34,208 bases of DNA, from contig JAGXOF010000003.1 of NCBI GenBank assembly GCA_023660035.1, positions 1 through 34,208 on the forward strand, given 5' to 3'. The position numbers were made by a program, and so were the translations under genes. The stretch's first letter is position 1. Each line of letters begins with the position of its first letter. This DNA comes from Dehalococcoidia bacterium LH_S1. Lineage in GTDB: Bacteria > Chloroflexota > Dehalococcoidia > SZUA-161 > SpSt-899. Shown piece after piece: positions 1-7,636 of this stretch. The notes under the pieces are model-generated. The model saw only the letters and a list, made by a program, of their open reading frames with translations, was not told where the DNA came from and made no database searches.

Positions 1-163
1 TTTCCTTTTGGAAATCGATATCTCCTCCAGGCCCATTTTGTATTGGAAGAGAGTGTACCTCTCCGATGACGGTGATTGCATTTACCCCTTCCAGCAAGGC
101 TCGAAGACCTGTCCGGATTACCATATTGTCATTGATTATGAGAACTCTTACCGAATTCATCAT
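1..163 (-). CDS. response regulator, N-terminal receiver fragment (cut by window edge)
   Basis: This reading frame is too short for the ORF track. The minus strand from position 163 reads MMNSVRVLIINDNMVIRTGL followed by RALLEG and a segment ending VIGEV. This matches the start of a CheY-like receiver domain of the NarL/LuxR response-regulator type: a hydrophobic beta-1 strand, an acidic pocket (here N-D), the R-x-G-L helix, then beta-2. The frame stays open to the window edge, so about 54 codons are visible. The phospho-acceptor Asp and any DNA-binding domain lie outside. The first of two adjacent ATGs is taken as the start; the second is equally possible. Confidence 0.7.
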   Translation of the reverse strand, partial: MMNSVRVLIINDNMVIRTGLRALLEGVNAITVIGEVHSLPIQNGPGGDIDFQKE

Positions 164-212
164 TCATTTACCAAGATATCTACTTAATTGCATTCTATTA
201 CATATCTACATG

Positions 213-246
213 GATGAAAAGTGGTACATCGGTACCACTTTTCATC
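213..246. promoter_or_regulatory. 15-bp perfect inverted repeat upstream of the response regulator
   Basis: GATGAAAAGTGGTAC (213-227) and its exact reverse complement (232-246) are separated by four bases. The element sits about 50 bp upstream of the minus-strand response-regulator start and about 230 bp upstream of the plus-strand secreted-protein gene. It could be an operator for the regulator itself (autoregulation) or a stem-loop. There is no T-run after the stem on the plus strand, which argues against a simple terminator. Function is inferred from position only. Confidence 0.5.
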
Positions 247-477
247 GTCAAAGCTGATCCTGGCCAAAATTTGGTACTTGGGTGTCATTACAAAATGTTT
301 TCGGTGTGCTAGCTTTGAGACATGTTTTCAGTATTGGTCAGAGTATGTGATTTTATAGGTTCATTATAAAGAGAGTGAAACAAGGAATCTGACTAAGGGG
401 GTGAGCATATGAGAGTGTGAAGTTTGGGGGTGAAAGGGAGTTGGGGAATCAAGAACTATTTTAAGGAAGCAAACAGG

Positions 478-981
478 ATGAAAAAGGCATTGGTAATGGT
501 TCTGGTTGTGGTGTTCCTATCGAGGGGTATAACACCGATTGCATTTGCGGATGGCCATTCTGATTTGGGCAAGTCTACTGATGGTGATTATGATCTGTTA
601 ACAGAGAGTGCCATAAGCGGAGCAAACGGTCTGGAAGTAGTAGAAGACCCCTCCCCTTGCTCCAAGGATGCAGAAACTAAGCTAAATCCTTCTGACAAGA
701 TGGAGGAAAAGGCAGACGCACACAAAGCTGTGGCGCTTGTTTTGGCTTCTGATGACTTCCACTCCTTGCACCAATCCCTCATAGAAGACGGCTTGCATTT
801 TGATGCTGGTCAGCATCGTGCGTTTCGCTTCGGAGGATGTAGTGGGTGTGAGGAACACCAAAGGTATGTAGTAGCTTTTGGTTTTAGTCCTTTGGCCACT
901 GGAAACAGTGTGGGCATAATAGCTTCTGTGGATTTATCGGCAGAGAAGATTCTGGACATTGAGCGTGTGGATCTATGTTAG
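478..981 (+). CDS. secreted protein of unknown function
   Basis: I do not recognise a family. The ORF track starts at 424, but ATG 478 is preferred. It is preceded by an AAGGAAG ribosome-binding site and begins directly with a signal peptide (MKKALVMVLVVVFLS, then a short stretch ending IAFADG, a plausible signal-peptidase site). The mature part, about 140 residues, is acidic and low-complexity at first, then ends in a more ordered domain with CSGC and an HQRYVVAFGF segment. The two close cysteines could form a disulfide or bind a metal. It may be regulated by the neighbouring response regulator; that is inference from adjacency. Confidence 0.6.
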   Translation: MKKALVMVLVVVFLSRGITPIAFADGHSDLGKSTDGDYDLLTESAISGANGLEVVEDPSPCSKDAETKLNPSDKMEEKADAHKAVALVLASDDFHSLHQSLIEDGLHFDAGQHRAFRFGGCSGCEEHQRYVVAFGFSPLATGNSVGIIASVDLSAEKILDIERVDLC

Positions 982-1205
982 TTCTGCTGGGAGTGGCCTG
1001 TATAGGCGGATTTATCTGGCTCATGTTTCAGGGAGAGGTAATTCGTGCTGCTCTTTTTGCTGTCATAATCGTCTTTCTGGGAGTAATAACTCTTATGCCT
1101 ATCTTGTTAACTCAGAACAGGATTGGTTGGATGTACCCAAGCTTTCCGACCTTTAGCGACTCCATACAGCCCCTTATAGGTTGGCTCCAACCTCTCTTTC
1201 ACTAA
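975..1205 (+). CDS. small membrane ORF, probably truncated by an insertion sequence
   Basis: The ORF overlaps the end of the secreted-protein gene by seven bases (ATGTTAG), the spacing of a translationally coupled pair. The first 45 residues form two hydrophobic segments (LVLLGVACIGGFIWLMF and AALFAVIIVFLGVITLMPILL), so this is a small inner-membrane protein or the start of a larger one. From about 1105 the frame runs antisense through the end of the IS1595-like transposase, so the last 30 or so residues are probably insertion-sequence DNA and the native C-terminus is lost or displaced. Confidence 0.45.
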   Translation: MLVLLGVACIGGFIWLMFQGEVIRAALFAVIIVFLGVITLMPILLTQNRIGWMYPSFPTFSDSIQPLIGWLQPLFH

Positions 1206-2098
1206 TCCCAGTACGGTCTGGAAAGCAGCCATCGGAGTTTTCCTACGATTGAAAGGGAAGCAGAACTCGTTCAAATACGCTTGTAGATGTTGAGGACTAA
1301 CCCCGTGGTGAGTGCCGATTATCCACATCTTCAGGTTAGAGAACACTCTGTGAATATGTATTAGCTGTGGCGTCACGATATGCCTGTATCCCACCGTTTC
1401 CAGTTTGGAGTAGCTAACCCACTCATCCGTCTTCACTGTGGAGCCTCCCTCTACATTTAACTGAATGAAATCCGTCAGGGTCTTACCTGTGACATCTGGT
1501 ATAACCTTAAGACGCACTCTGTTGGCATACTTGCCTCTGATGTCCATCGCACCTGCCACTATCACTTTGCCTTCGGCACCCCTACCGCTTTTGCCGGGAT
1601 GTTCTCCACCGATATAGGTTCATCCACTTCTACTAATCCACTGAGTATACTACGGGCCGTTTTCACCATAGCGGAACGGAGCTTATGGAGCATGGTAAAA
1701 GCAGTCTGATAGCTGTATAACCCTATCTGCCTCTGGAACTGGAGAGCCGACATACCGGGCGTATGCGTTGTTACAAGGTAGGCCGCCTGAAACCACATCG
1801 TAAGTGGCATTCTGGAACGATGCATTACCGTTCCAGCAGTCACCGATGCCTGATAGCTACATTTCTTGCATTGGAGAAGTTCGCGAGTGTCTATCCAATA
1901 GGACTCTGTATTACCGCAATGGGGACAAATAAACCCATCGGGCCAACGTGATTGTATCAAGAACTTCAAACACGCTTCCTCAGTGGAAAACACCTGCTGG
2001 AATTCAAATACCGTGCGAGGGAAAGTACGTCTAGGTATTTTCACTACCTCTCCTTCCTCATAGGATTCTAGTGGCTTGTCAGGTTATTAACTGAACTA
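1083..2098 (-). mobile_element. IS1595-like insertion sequence (approximate limits)
   Basis: The limits are set around the broken transposase. Possible imperfect terminal inverted repeats are TAATAACTCTTATGCC at the transposase 3' side (about 1084) and, on the opposite strand at the other side, TAATAACCTGACAAGCC (about 2071-2087). The match is partial, so the ends are tentative. The right edge abuts the IS630 remnant and the left edge cuts into the small membrane ORF, which implies insertion next to or into older DNA. Confidence 0.35.
1107..2044 (-). pseudogene. IS1595-family (ISXO2-like) transposase, frameshifted
   Basis: Two ORFs (1562-2044 and 1107-1565) together make one transposase. The first holds an N-terminal zinc ribbon (CPHC ... 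CKKC) and helix-turn-helix-like region typical of ISXO2-type transposases, and ends at VEVDE. The second frame continues with the expected YIGGEHPGKSGRGAEGK and then the DDE core (VIVAGAMD ... KTDEW) and a C-terminal HLQAYLNEFCFPFNRR motif. The family motif is VDETYIGG; here one base is missing around 1620 and the frame breaks, so the gene is inactive unless the assembly lost a base. Confidence 0.85.
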
Positions 2099-2963
2099 AA
2101 AATGACATCAGCTGTTTTTGTCCAACGGAAGACATGCCCCTCTTCGTTGAATTTCCGGATATAGTTCATGATAGCTGATACCAGTGCTTGCTTGGATGTG
2201 AACACTCCTCTCCGAAGCGCTTTGGCTTGTAACAGATTGAACAGTACTTCAGCCAGATTAAGCCAAGAAGAGTAGGTGGGGATGAAATGAAAGACTCCCC
2301 TCTTATGGCTTGGGCGTTTGTGCCACTCTTTCACCTCTTTGGAGTCATGACTCTTGACGTTATCCAGAATAATGTGAATCTCACCGGATGGATAGGCATG
2401 CAGTAATTGGTTCATGAAGGCAATGAACTCCCGTGACCGGTGGCGTTCCTCGATGCGGGGAACAACGTGTCCAGCCTGTACTTCTAAGGCGGCGTATAGT
2501 TGGACGGTGCCGTTACGCTTGTAGTCGTGAGTTGCCGCTCAATCTGTCCAGGACGCATTGGTAACAACGGCTGAGTTCTATCCAGCGCCTGCACCTGGGT
2601 TTTTTCATCTACACACAACACTACGGCATTTTCCGGCGGATGCATATACAGCCCAACGACGTCCACCACCTTAGCGGTAAAATCGGGGTCATTTGACACG
2701 GAGAAAGTACCTGCCAGATGTGGCTTCAGGTTGGTCTGATCACCAAAAAACCGCTGACGCCACTGCACTACCATAGACCGCTGTAGCCTCACCTCCTGGG
2801 CTATCGCCGTGTTGGTCATCCCTTCCGCCGCCAGCAGGATGAGAGGAGCACGCTGTACCTTTCTATATGGGGCAATCCGTGAATTTGAGATACTTTCCAA
2901 TATCTCCTTTTCTTCCCCATTCAATACGATGGGAGACGCTTTTCTGCTCATGCTCCCCATCAT
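2068..2963 (-). pseudogene. IS630-family transposase, frameshifted
   Basis: The ORFs 2484-2963 and 2068-2415 belong to one gene. The first has an N-terminal helix-turn-helix (TNTAIAQEVRLQRSMVVQWR) and the first catalytic Asp in VVLCVDEKTQVQALDRTQP, a hallmark of IS630 transposases. The frame then breaks near 2530, where RQTHDYKR-like coding is missing one base. The other frame continues YKRNGTVQLYAALEV without a stop. The second ORF has the second Asp (IHIILDNVKSH) and SSWLNLAEVLF carrying the Glu. The DDE triad is still present, but the gene is split. Confidence 0.85.
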
Positions 2964-2964
2964 A

Positions 2965-3840
2965 TCATATTTGGATATTATCTGTGCATTTATTAGTCTG
3001 ACAAGATACTACCATGGGCTCGAACTCAGCATGGTCAGTGGCATTCTGGCTGACATCTGCAGCTACGATTATCTGATCCCTGTCATCTACTGCTATCTGC
3101 CCATTATAGTTGGGCTGAACAACGTCCCGGCTGTCCTTCATCAGCCTGGAACTCGTATCGGTTACATTCACTTTCTCCAGTTTTTCCCTCTCCAGCACCC
3201 CTCTCGCTTCCTGAAGCCTCTTCAGGCGGTATTCCTTCCCCCTCAACTCCTCCGCCATCTCTGAGCCGTCACCATCGGGGTATATCTGATCCTCCAGTTT
3301 ATCCAGGTTAGCTGATGCTTGAACCATCTCCTTCATTTGCTCCTTGATGCGCTCTATCTCCTTCTCTAAACCCTCTTTATCTCTGGTCTGTCTCACTGAA
3401 GCATTTGCCTTTAGCTTGGTGCCATCAAAGGCAATGTGCCCCAAGCCTACCATGCCTAAAGAGGCACACATCCTCACTACTTCTACAAATAACCCGGGAA
3501 GCACGTCAGAGTACTCGGCGCGGAAAAGACATATGGTTCGGAAATCGGGAGATTGTAGTCCCGACAGGAACATGAAGGCAGTGTCTGTCTTTAGGTCTCA
3601 GGCGATGCTGCGAGAGCTGTAGATTTCGTGGCTATAAGCATAAATGACTACCTCTAGTATCATGACCGGGTGGTAAGCTGGCGCCCCTCCACCTTCATAC
3701 TTGGCAAGCAGCAGCGACAAATCCATGCTCTCGACTACATCATTGATAATCCGTGCCTCATGATTCTCGGGCACAAATTCATCCAGTGAAGGGGGAAGCA
3801 GCAATCCCTGACTCTGGCTGTATTCCTTGAATATCTTCAT
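2965..3840 (-). pseudogene. IS1182-family transposase, nonsense mutation and 3' truncation
   Basis: The ORFs 3598-3840 and 2965-3573 are in the same frame, separated by an in-frame TGA where the family has an Arg (SRSIA-stop-DLKTDTAFMFLSG). The N-terminal piece has the conserved P-x-N-H region (VPENHEARIINDVVE) and GAPAYHPVMIL. The second piece has HIAFDGTKLKANAS, a Glu/Lys-rich coiled-coil segment and DSRDVVQPNYNGQIAVD, then ATDHAEFEPMV, all IS1182 hallmarks. The C-terminal third is missing: the IS630 remnant follows at once. The element was probably cut by the IS630 insertion and the remainder was deleted. Confidence 0.85.
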
Positions 3841-4211
3841 TTACACTTACCTGCAGGGCATCCTCTACGCACATTATACCTTACTTGCCCTGCCACCAGC
3901 TACCTCTCTACCGGACTTTTTGGACAGCCTGTTGAACGAGTTTCCTCACGTTGAAATCTACCGAAGGAGGGAGGTTATCCACATACTCACACTATTCAGA
4001 AAGAAAGGAAAAGTAGCAAAAAGAAAGAAACGGTTATTACCACTCCCCAGCCCCATTTCTGGATTAGAAAAGACTCCCCCAAATCAGTGAGGGCAATTGA
4101 GATCGACTTGGCCCTACCCTTATTTTTCTCTTCAATTAGCATATATAAGTTATCGATCCGAATAAAGATGTGAAGTAGTAAGAGGAACTAGATGGATCTG
4201 TCAAGGAACTG
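3841..4211. other. intergenic region, no gene recognised
   Basis: This is about 370 bp between the IS1182 remnant and the DUF151 gene. A plus-strand ORF (3827-4090) is present but has no recognisable motif, a basic run of K/R caused by an A/G-rich tract, and a start inside the antisense of the transposase. I see no convincing hairpin-plus-T-tract for the gene ending at 4212. It is probably decayed insertion-sequence flank. Confidence 0.4.
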
Positions 4212-4802
4212 TTATCCCTGGCTTCCTCCTTGTCCTTGATCCCCCTGGTTTTCATCAAGGTCTTCAAGATTGAGTTGGTCTATTACATCACGGAAAGCGG
4301 ATAAACTCTTCAGCTCTTGCTCACTTATTTCACCTGATTTTCCCTCACCTTGAGTTATAGGCTTGCCCGTTTCCCGATCTATCAAGATGCCTGCTCGATC
4401 CAGCACTGTCTCCTCAGCGTATATAGGGGCGTTCACCCGCACTGCCAATGCTGCCGCATCGCTAGGTCTGGAATCCAGTTCCAGTCGTTCACTGCCAATA
4501 CTAAGTATTAGCTTGGCATAAAACGTGTCATCTCGAAGATCGTTTACAATAATGGAATTCACGGAGGCTTTCAAACTGTCAATAACAGATACCAGGAGGT
4601 CATGTGTGAGAGGCCGGGGTAGATTGACGCCTTGGAGCTTAATAGCAATTGCATCTGCCTCCGCTGGCCCAATCCAGATGGGTAGATAGCGATCGCTTTG
4701 TTTCTCTTTCAGGATGACTACACGCGGGTTATTCATCATGCTGACTTCACCCTGGTTATTCATCATGCTGATGCGAATGCTGTCAATGCTCATCTCGATC
4801 AT
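4212..4802 (-). CDS. bifunctional nuclease family protein (DUF151/BFN)
   Basis: The 196-residue product has the BFN/DUF151 signature: MIEMSIDSIR, then RVVILKEKQSDRYLPIWIGP, AEADAIAIKLQG, RPLTHDLL, and DSRPSDAAALAVRVNAPIY. Family members in plants and bacteria are reported as nucleases; in bacteria the role is not well defined. The C-terminal 50 residues are acidic and end in a Gln/Gly-rich tail. Residues 12-29 contain a near-duplicate of nine residues (SMMNNQGEV then SMMNNPRVV), where the family normally has one copy. The start has a GGAGG site five bases upstream and its own promoter, divergent from the ribosomal operon. Confidence 0.88.
   Translation of the reverse strand: MIEMSIDSIRISMMNNQGEVSMMNNPRVVILKEKQSDRYLPIWIGPAEADAIAIKLQGVNLPRPLTHDLLVSVIDSLKASVNSIIVNDLRDDTFYAKLILSIGSERLELDSRPSDAAALAVRVNAPIYAEETVLDRAGILIDRETGKPITQGEGKSGEISEQELKSLSAFRDVIDQLNLEDLDENQGDQGQGGSQG
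4725..4783. repeat. 27-bp tandem duplication within the DUF151 gene
   Basis: The 18-mer GGTTATTCATCATGCTGA occurs twice with a 27-bp period, with CTTCACCCT between the copies. It adds nine codons in frame near the N-terminus of the BFN domain. A single-copy reading (ISMMNNPRVVILKEK) would restore the usual family spacing, so this looks like a slipped-strand or template-switch duplication. Confidence 0.75.
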
Positions 4803-4830
4803 GGTAGCCTCCGTTGCGCTGGATGTGAGT

Positions 4831-4859
4831 ATTGTATCTCAGACCGTCTATATTGTCAA
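4831..4859 (-). promoter_or_regulatory. promoter of the DUF151 gene
   Basis: On the minus strand TTGACA (4859-4854) is followed after exactly 17 bases by TACAAT (4836-4831). This is a near-consensus sigma-70 type promoter. The expected start of transcription is about 20 bases upstream of the ATG at 4802, giving a short leader that contains the GGAGG ribosome-binding site. Confidence 0.75.
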
Positions 4860-4964
4860 ATGCATAATCCACAAGGTGCAGTGGCTGTAAAACAGGATTA
4901 AATTACCAGAAGGTTGAGCATAAGGGAATAAACCTGATATCATAAAAACTTGTGCTTACACCTC

Positions 4965-4997
4965 TTGACATCACTGATAATTCGTGTAAGCTATAAT
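4965..4997 (+). promoter_or_regulatory. candidate promoter of the ribosomal protein operon
   Basis: TTGACA (4965-4970) and TATAAT (4992-4997) are both perfect hexamers, but the spacer is 21 bases, longer than the usual 16-18. The TATAAT alone, or with a different upstream element, may be what is used. It is placed directly before the structured leader of rplD and is divergent from the DUF151 promoter. Confidence 0.5.
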
Positions 4998-5010
4998 GTG
5001 GTTAACATTA

Positions 5011-5109
5011 CTGCGGGAGCGTAGGTGGTAAGAGGGTTTAATTAGCCCACGGCCCGCAGCCTATAGGCAGAGCACAAACGGTTTACTGTAGGCTGTTGGT
5101 CTTTTTTTG
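5011..5109 (+). promoter_or_regulatory. structured leader of the ribosomal operon, candidate attenuator
   Basis: CTGCGGG (5011-5017) can pair with CCCGCAG (5053-5059). A second stem, CAGCCTA (5057-5063) with TAGGCTG (5089-5095), is followed by TTGGT and a CTTTTTTTG tract, the form of an intrinsic terminator. The two stems share the bases CAG at 5057-5059 and so exclude each other. Together they look like a terminator/antiterminator switch 22 bases upstream of rplD. L4, the product of the first gene, is the known autoregulator of the S10 operon in E. coli. Whether it acts here is inference. Confidence 0.5.
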
Positions 5110-5131
5110 TTGATTGGGACGGTGATAGGCC

Positions 5132-5770
5132 ATGAATGTTAAGGTTTATAACACACAAGGTACGGCAGTAGGGGATCTTGAACTGGATGGGAGCGTGTTT
5201 GGGGTTCTCATGAATGATGCCTTAGTGCACCAAGCACTTGTAAGGCAACGTGCCAATGCAAGGGCTGGTACCTCAAGCACTAAAACCCGTAGCGAGGTTG
5301 CTGGCAGTACCCGTAAGCTCTACCGGCAGAAGCATACTGGCCGGGCCAGAGCGGGGAGTGCAAAGTCTCCCCTGCGACGTCATGGTGGGGTGACATTTGG
5401 GCCTAAACCGAGAAGCTATCGGCAAAGGATGCCCAAGAAGATGAGGAGACTGGCGATACGGTGCATGCTGTCTGATAAGATGTCTAACGGGAAGCTCACT
5501 GTGTTGGATAACCTGAAGATAGATCAGCCTGAGACCAAGAGGATGAAGGATGTGTTGCGAAGGTTAGAGGCTGACCGTTCGGCTCTGGTTACCATATCCT
5601 CCCCGGACGGGAACGTCATTAAATCGGCCAATAATCTGGAAGGGGTTAAGGTAGCTCCGGCTCGATTACTAAATGTAGTTGATCTGCTTTCCTATGACAA
5701 TTTGGTTATGACCCAAGATGCAGTACAGGCGGTTGAGGAGCTTTGGGGGGAAAAGAAAAGTGCTGTGTAA
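5132..5770 (+). CDS. rplD: 50S ribosomal protein L4
   Basis: The 212-residue length is normal for L4. The protein shows the typical VHQALVRQRANARAGTSSTK segment, then KLYRQKHTGRARAGS and PLRRHGGVTFGPKPRSY, the extended loop that lines the peptide exit tunnel. L4 binds 23S rRNA in early 50S assembly. It is the first gene of the operon in this window; the usual upstream partners rpsJ and rplC are not present between the promoter and this gene. The start ATG has an upstream GGGACGGTGATAGG region with a weak Shine-Dalgarno match. Confidence 0.96.
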   Translation: MNVKVYNTQGTAVGDLELDGSVFGVLMNDALVHQALVRQRANARAGTSSTKTRSEVAGSTRKLYRQKHTGRARAGSAKSPLRRHGGVTFGPKPRSYRQRMPKKMRRLAIRCMLSDKMSNGKLTVLDNLKIDQPETKRMKDVLRRLEADRSALVTISSPDGNVIKSANNLEGVKVAPARLLNVVDLLSYDNLVMTQDAVQAVEELWGEKKSAV

Positions 5771-5811
5771 TTTAGTATATATATATAATATATAAGGATT
5801 AGAGAGTTATT

Positions 5812-6102
5812 ATGAATCTCTATGAAGTTGTTCGTGAACCTATAATTACGGAAAAGGTAACTGACCTGATGGGTCAGAAGCAGAGTAAATATGCCTTTAA
5901 GGTAGCAAAGGGCGCCAACAAACATCAAATAAAAGCAGCAGTGGAAAAGGCGTTCAAAGTAACCGTTGTATCTGTGAATGTGGTTACGGTGCCGAGCAAG
6001 CCAAGAGGCTTTGGCAGGCTGAGGGGTCACAGGCCTGCTTGGAAGAAGGCGATCGTTACACTTAAGCCTGGGGATAAGATCGAGGTGTTCGAAGGAGTTT
6101 AG
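5812..6102 (+). CDS. rplW: 50S ribosomal protein L23
   Basis: The product is 96 residues, with the N-terminal IITEKVTDL motif, [25 protein letters not shown] and the basic loop ending [15 protein letters not shown]23 sits at the tunnel exit and docks trigger factor and SRP. A 41-bp gap, unusually AT-rich (TATATATATAATATATAAGG), separates it from rplD, so local secondary structure is weak and the genes are surely cotranscribed. It ends four bases before rplB. Confidence 0.95.
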   Translation: MNLYEVVREPIITEKVTDLMGQKQSKYAFKVAKGANKHQIKAAVEKAFKVTVVSVNVVTVPSKPRGFGRLRGHRPAWKKAIVTLKPGDKIEVFEGV

Positions 6103-6106
6103 AGCA

Positions 6107-6934
6107 ATGGCGATTAAAGAGTACAAGCCAACATCTCCCGGTCGAAGAGGCATGACCAGCCAGCCGACGGGGGAGGTTACAAAGAGCGAACCCGAAAAGT
6201 CGCTTGTTGTGCCCCTGAGGAAGAAAGGCGGCAGAAATAACAAGGGAAGGGTGACAATCCGACATCGGGGTGGTGGTGCTAAGAGAAATTACAGGATAAT
6301 AGACTTTAAAAGGAACAAGCGGGATATTCCAGGGAAGGTGGCTGCCATAGAATATGACCCTAACCGTTCGGCCAATATCGCTTTGATAAACTATGTTGAT
6401 GGTGAGAAACGTTATATTCTGGCACCTACCGGGTTAAAGGTTGGAGATAGAATCATGGCTGGCCAAAATGCGGATATCAAGGTTGGGAACGCGTTGCCTT
6501 TAAGAAGGGTTCCAACCGGCGTGCCCATCCATAATGTTGAACTCCAGACCGGTAAGGGGGGGGAACTGGCACGGGGTGCTGGAACTGCGGTGTATGTTAG
6601 AGCGAGGGAGTCTGATGGATATGTGATGCTTACTCTCCCTTCCAAGGAAGTTCGCTATGTTCGGGGGGAATGTTTGGCCACAATAGGTCAGGTGGGGAAC
6701 TCTGAGCATACTTTTATTAATTGGGGTAAGGCTGGTAGAAGGCGTTATTTGGGCCGCCGGCCTAAGGTAAGGGGTTCAGCTATGAACCCCTATGACCATC
6801 CTCATGGTGGTGGTGAAGGTAGGGCACCAATAGGATTGCCGGGCCCCAAAACTCCCTGGGGGAAGCAGGCATATGGTGTCAAGACGAGGAGAAACAAGCG
6901 CTCCGACAATAGGATCGTGAAAAGGCGTAAGTAA
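6107..6934 (+). CDS. rplB: 50S ribosomal protein L2
   Basis: The 275-residue protein is a typical L2. It has the N-terminal [13 protein letters not shown], the RNA-binding OB-like part ([18 protein letters not shown]), and the SH3-like part with the C-terminal hallmark [20 protein letters not shown], containing the histidine next to the peptidyl-transferase centre. The start is preceded by AAGGAG nine bases upstream within the end of rplW. Confidence 0.97.
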   Translation: MAIKEYKPTSPGRRGMTSQPTGEVTKSEPEKSLVVPLRKKGGRNNKGRVTIRHRGGGAKRNYRIIDFKRNKRDIPGKVAAIEYDPNRSANIALINYVDGEKRYILAPTGLKVGDRIMAGQNADIKVGNALPLRRVPTGVPIHNVELQTGKGGELARGAGTAVYVRARESDGYVMLTLPSKEVRYVRGECLATIGQVGNSEHTFINWGKAGRRRYLGRRPKVRGSAMNPYDHPHGGGEGRAPIGLPGPKTPWGKQAYGVKTRRNKRSDNRIVKRRK

Positions 6935-6947
6935 CCGGAGGTGAGAA

Positions 6948-7211
6948 GTGAGCAGGTCTACTAAGAAGGGGCCATTTATTGACCAGAAGTTGATGAAGAA
7001 AGTGGATGCTATCCACAAGAGTGGTGAGAAGACAGTAATTAGAACATGGGCAAGAGGCTCTGTGATACCTCCTGAAATGGTGGGACTTACTATAGCGGTG
7101 CATAATGGGAAGAATCATGTTCCAATATTTATAACTGAGAACATGGTTGGACATAAGCTTGGGGAGTTTGTCCCCACGAGGACCTCTCCTCGGCGTGCGG
7201 TTAAAAAATAA
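6948..7211 (+). CDS. rpsS: 30S ribosomal protein S19
   Basis: The 87-residue protein begins [18 protein letters not shown] and contains [22 protein letters not shown] and [11 protein letters not shown], all canonical S19. It binds the head of 16S rRNA near helix 42 with S13. The start codon is GTG at 6948, chosen because GGAGGTGAG lies just upstream and the family N-terminus (S-R-S) follows directly. Confidence 0.96.
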   Translation: MSRSTKKGPFIDQKLMKKVDAIHKSGEKTVIRTWARGSVIPPEMVGLTIAVHNGKNHVPIFITENMVGHKLGEFVPTRTSPRRAVKK

Positions 7212-7303
7212 AATTCAAGCTTCGAGTAAGAAGGGCTAAATCGTTTGTATTTTATTAAAGGTATGGCTTTAATGAATGATAATCGGGCATTGAAGGTGAT
7301 CTT

Positions 7304-7636
7304 ATGGAAGTAAGAGCAACGGCGAAGGGAGTTAGGGCATCGCCACACAAGGTGAGGCGTGTTGTGGATATGGTTCGTGGCCGGAAGGCTGAGGAGGCTG
7401 TGGCTATCTTAAGCTTTACGCCGACCCCGATAGCGAGGAGGGTGGTGCGTGTGGTGAAGTCGGCCATTGCTAATGCTGAGAACAATTTCCATATGACACC
7501 GTCTGCTCTTACAATTGTAAAGGCGTTTGTGGATGAAGGGCAGACTATGAGGAGGGTTCGGTTCGGTGGAAGAGCAACGGTGAAGCCTATTCGGAAGCGT
7601 ATGAGCCATATTACTATAGTAGTTGAGGAGAAGTGA
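7304..7636 (+). CDS. rplV: 50S ribosomal protein L22
   Basis: At 110 residues it has the standard L22 start (VRATAKGVRASPHKVRRVVDM) and the beta-hairpin that reaches into the exit tunnel (RRVRFGGRATVKPIRKRMSHI). The 92-bp gap after rpsS is the longest in this part of the operon and contains no recognisable gene; a short TTAAAG/CTTTAA inverted repeat is the only structure seen. The stop is immediately followed by rpsC. Confidence 0.95.
   Translation: MEVRATAKGVRASPHKVRRVVDMVRGRKAEEAVAILSFTPTPIARRVVRVVKSAIANAENNFHMTPSALTIVKAFVDEGQTMRRVRFGGRATVKPIRKRMSHITIVVEEK

Noticed and set aside
3574-3600. In-frame TGA in the IS1182 and IS630-like transposases, as if TGA were recoded (Trp or other)
   Set aside because: TGA is used as a normal stop by many genes in the window (for example rplO, rplV, rplN), and the affected genes carry other lesions. 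Nonsense decay is the simpler explanation.
3827-4090. Plus-strand ORF of 87 codons
   Set aside because: No recognisable motif, no ribosome-binding site, a low-complexity K/R tract, and a start antisense to the IS1182 transposase.
4976-4981. GATAAT as the -10 of the ribosomal operon promoter
   Set aside because: It is only five bases from the TTGACA, too close to be used with it. The later TATAAT is a better -10 candidate despite the long spacer.
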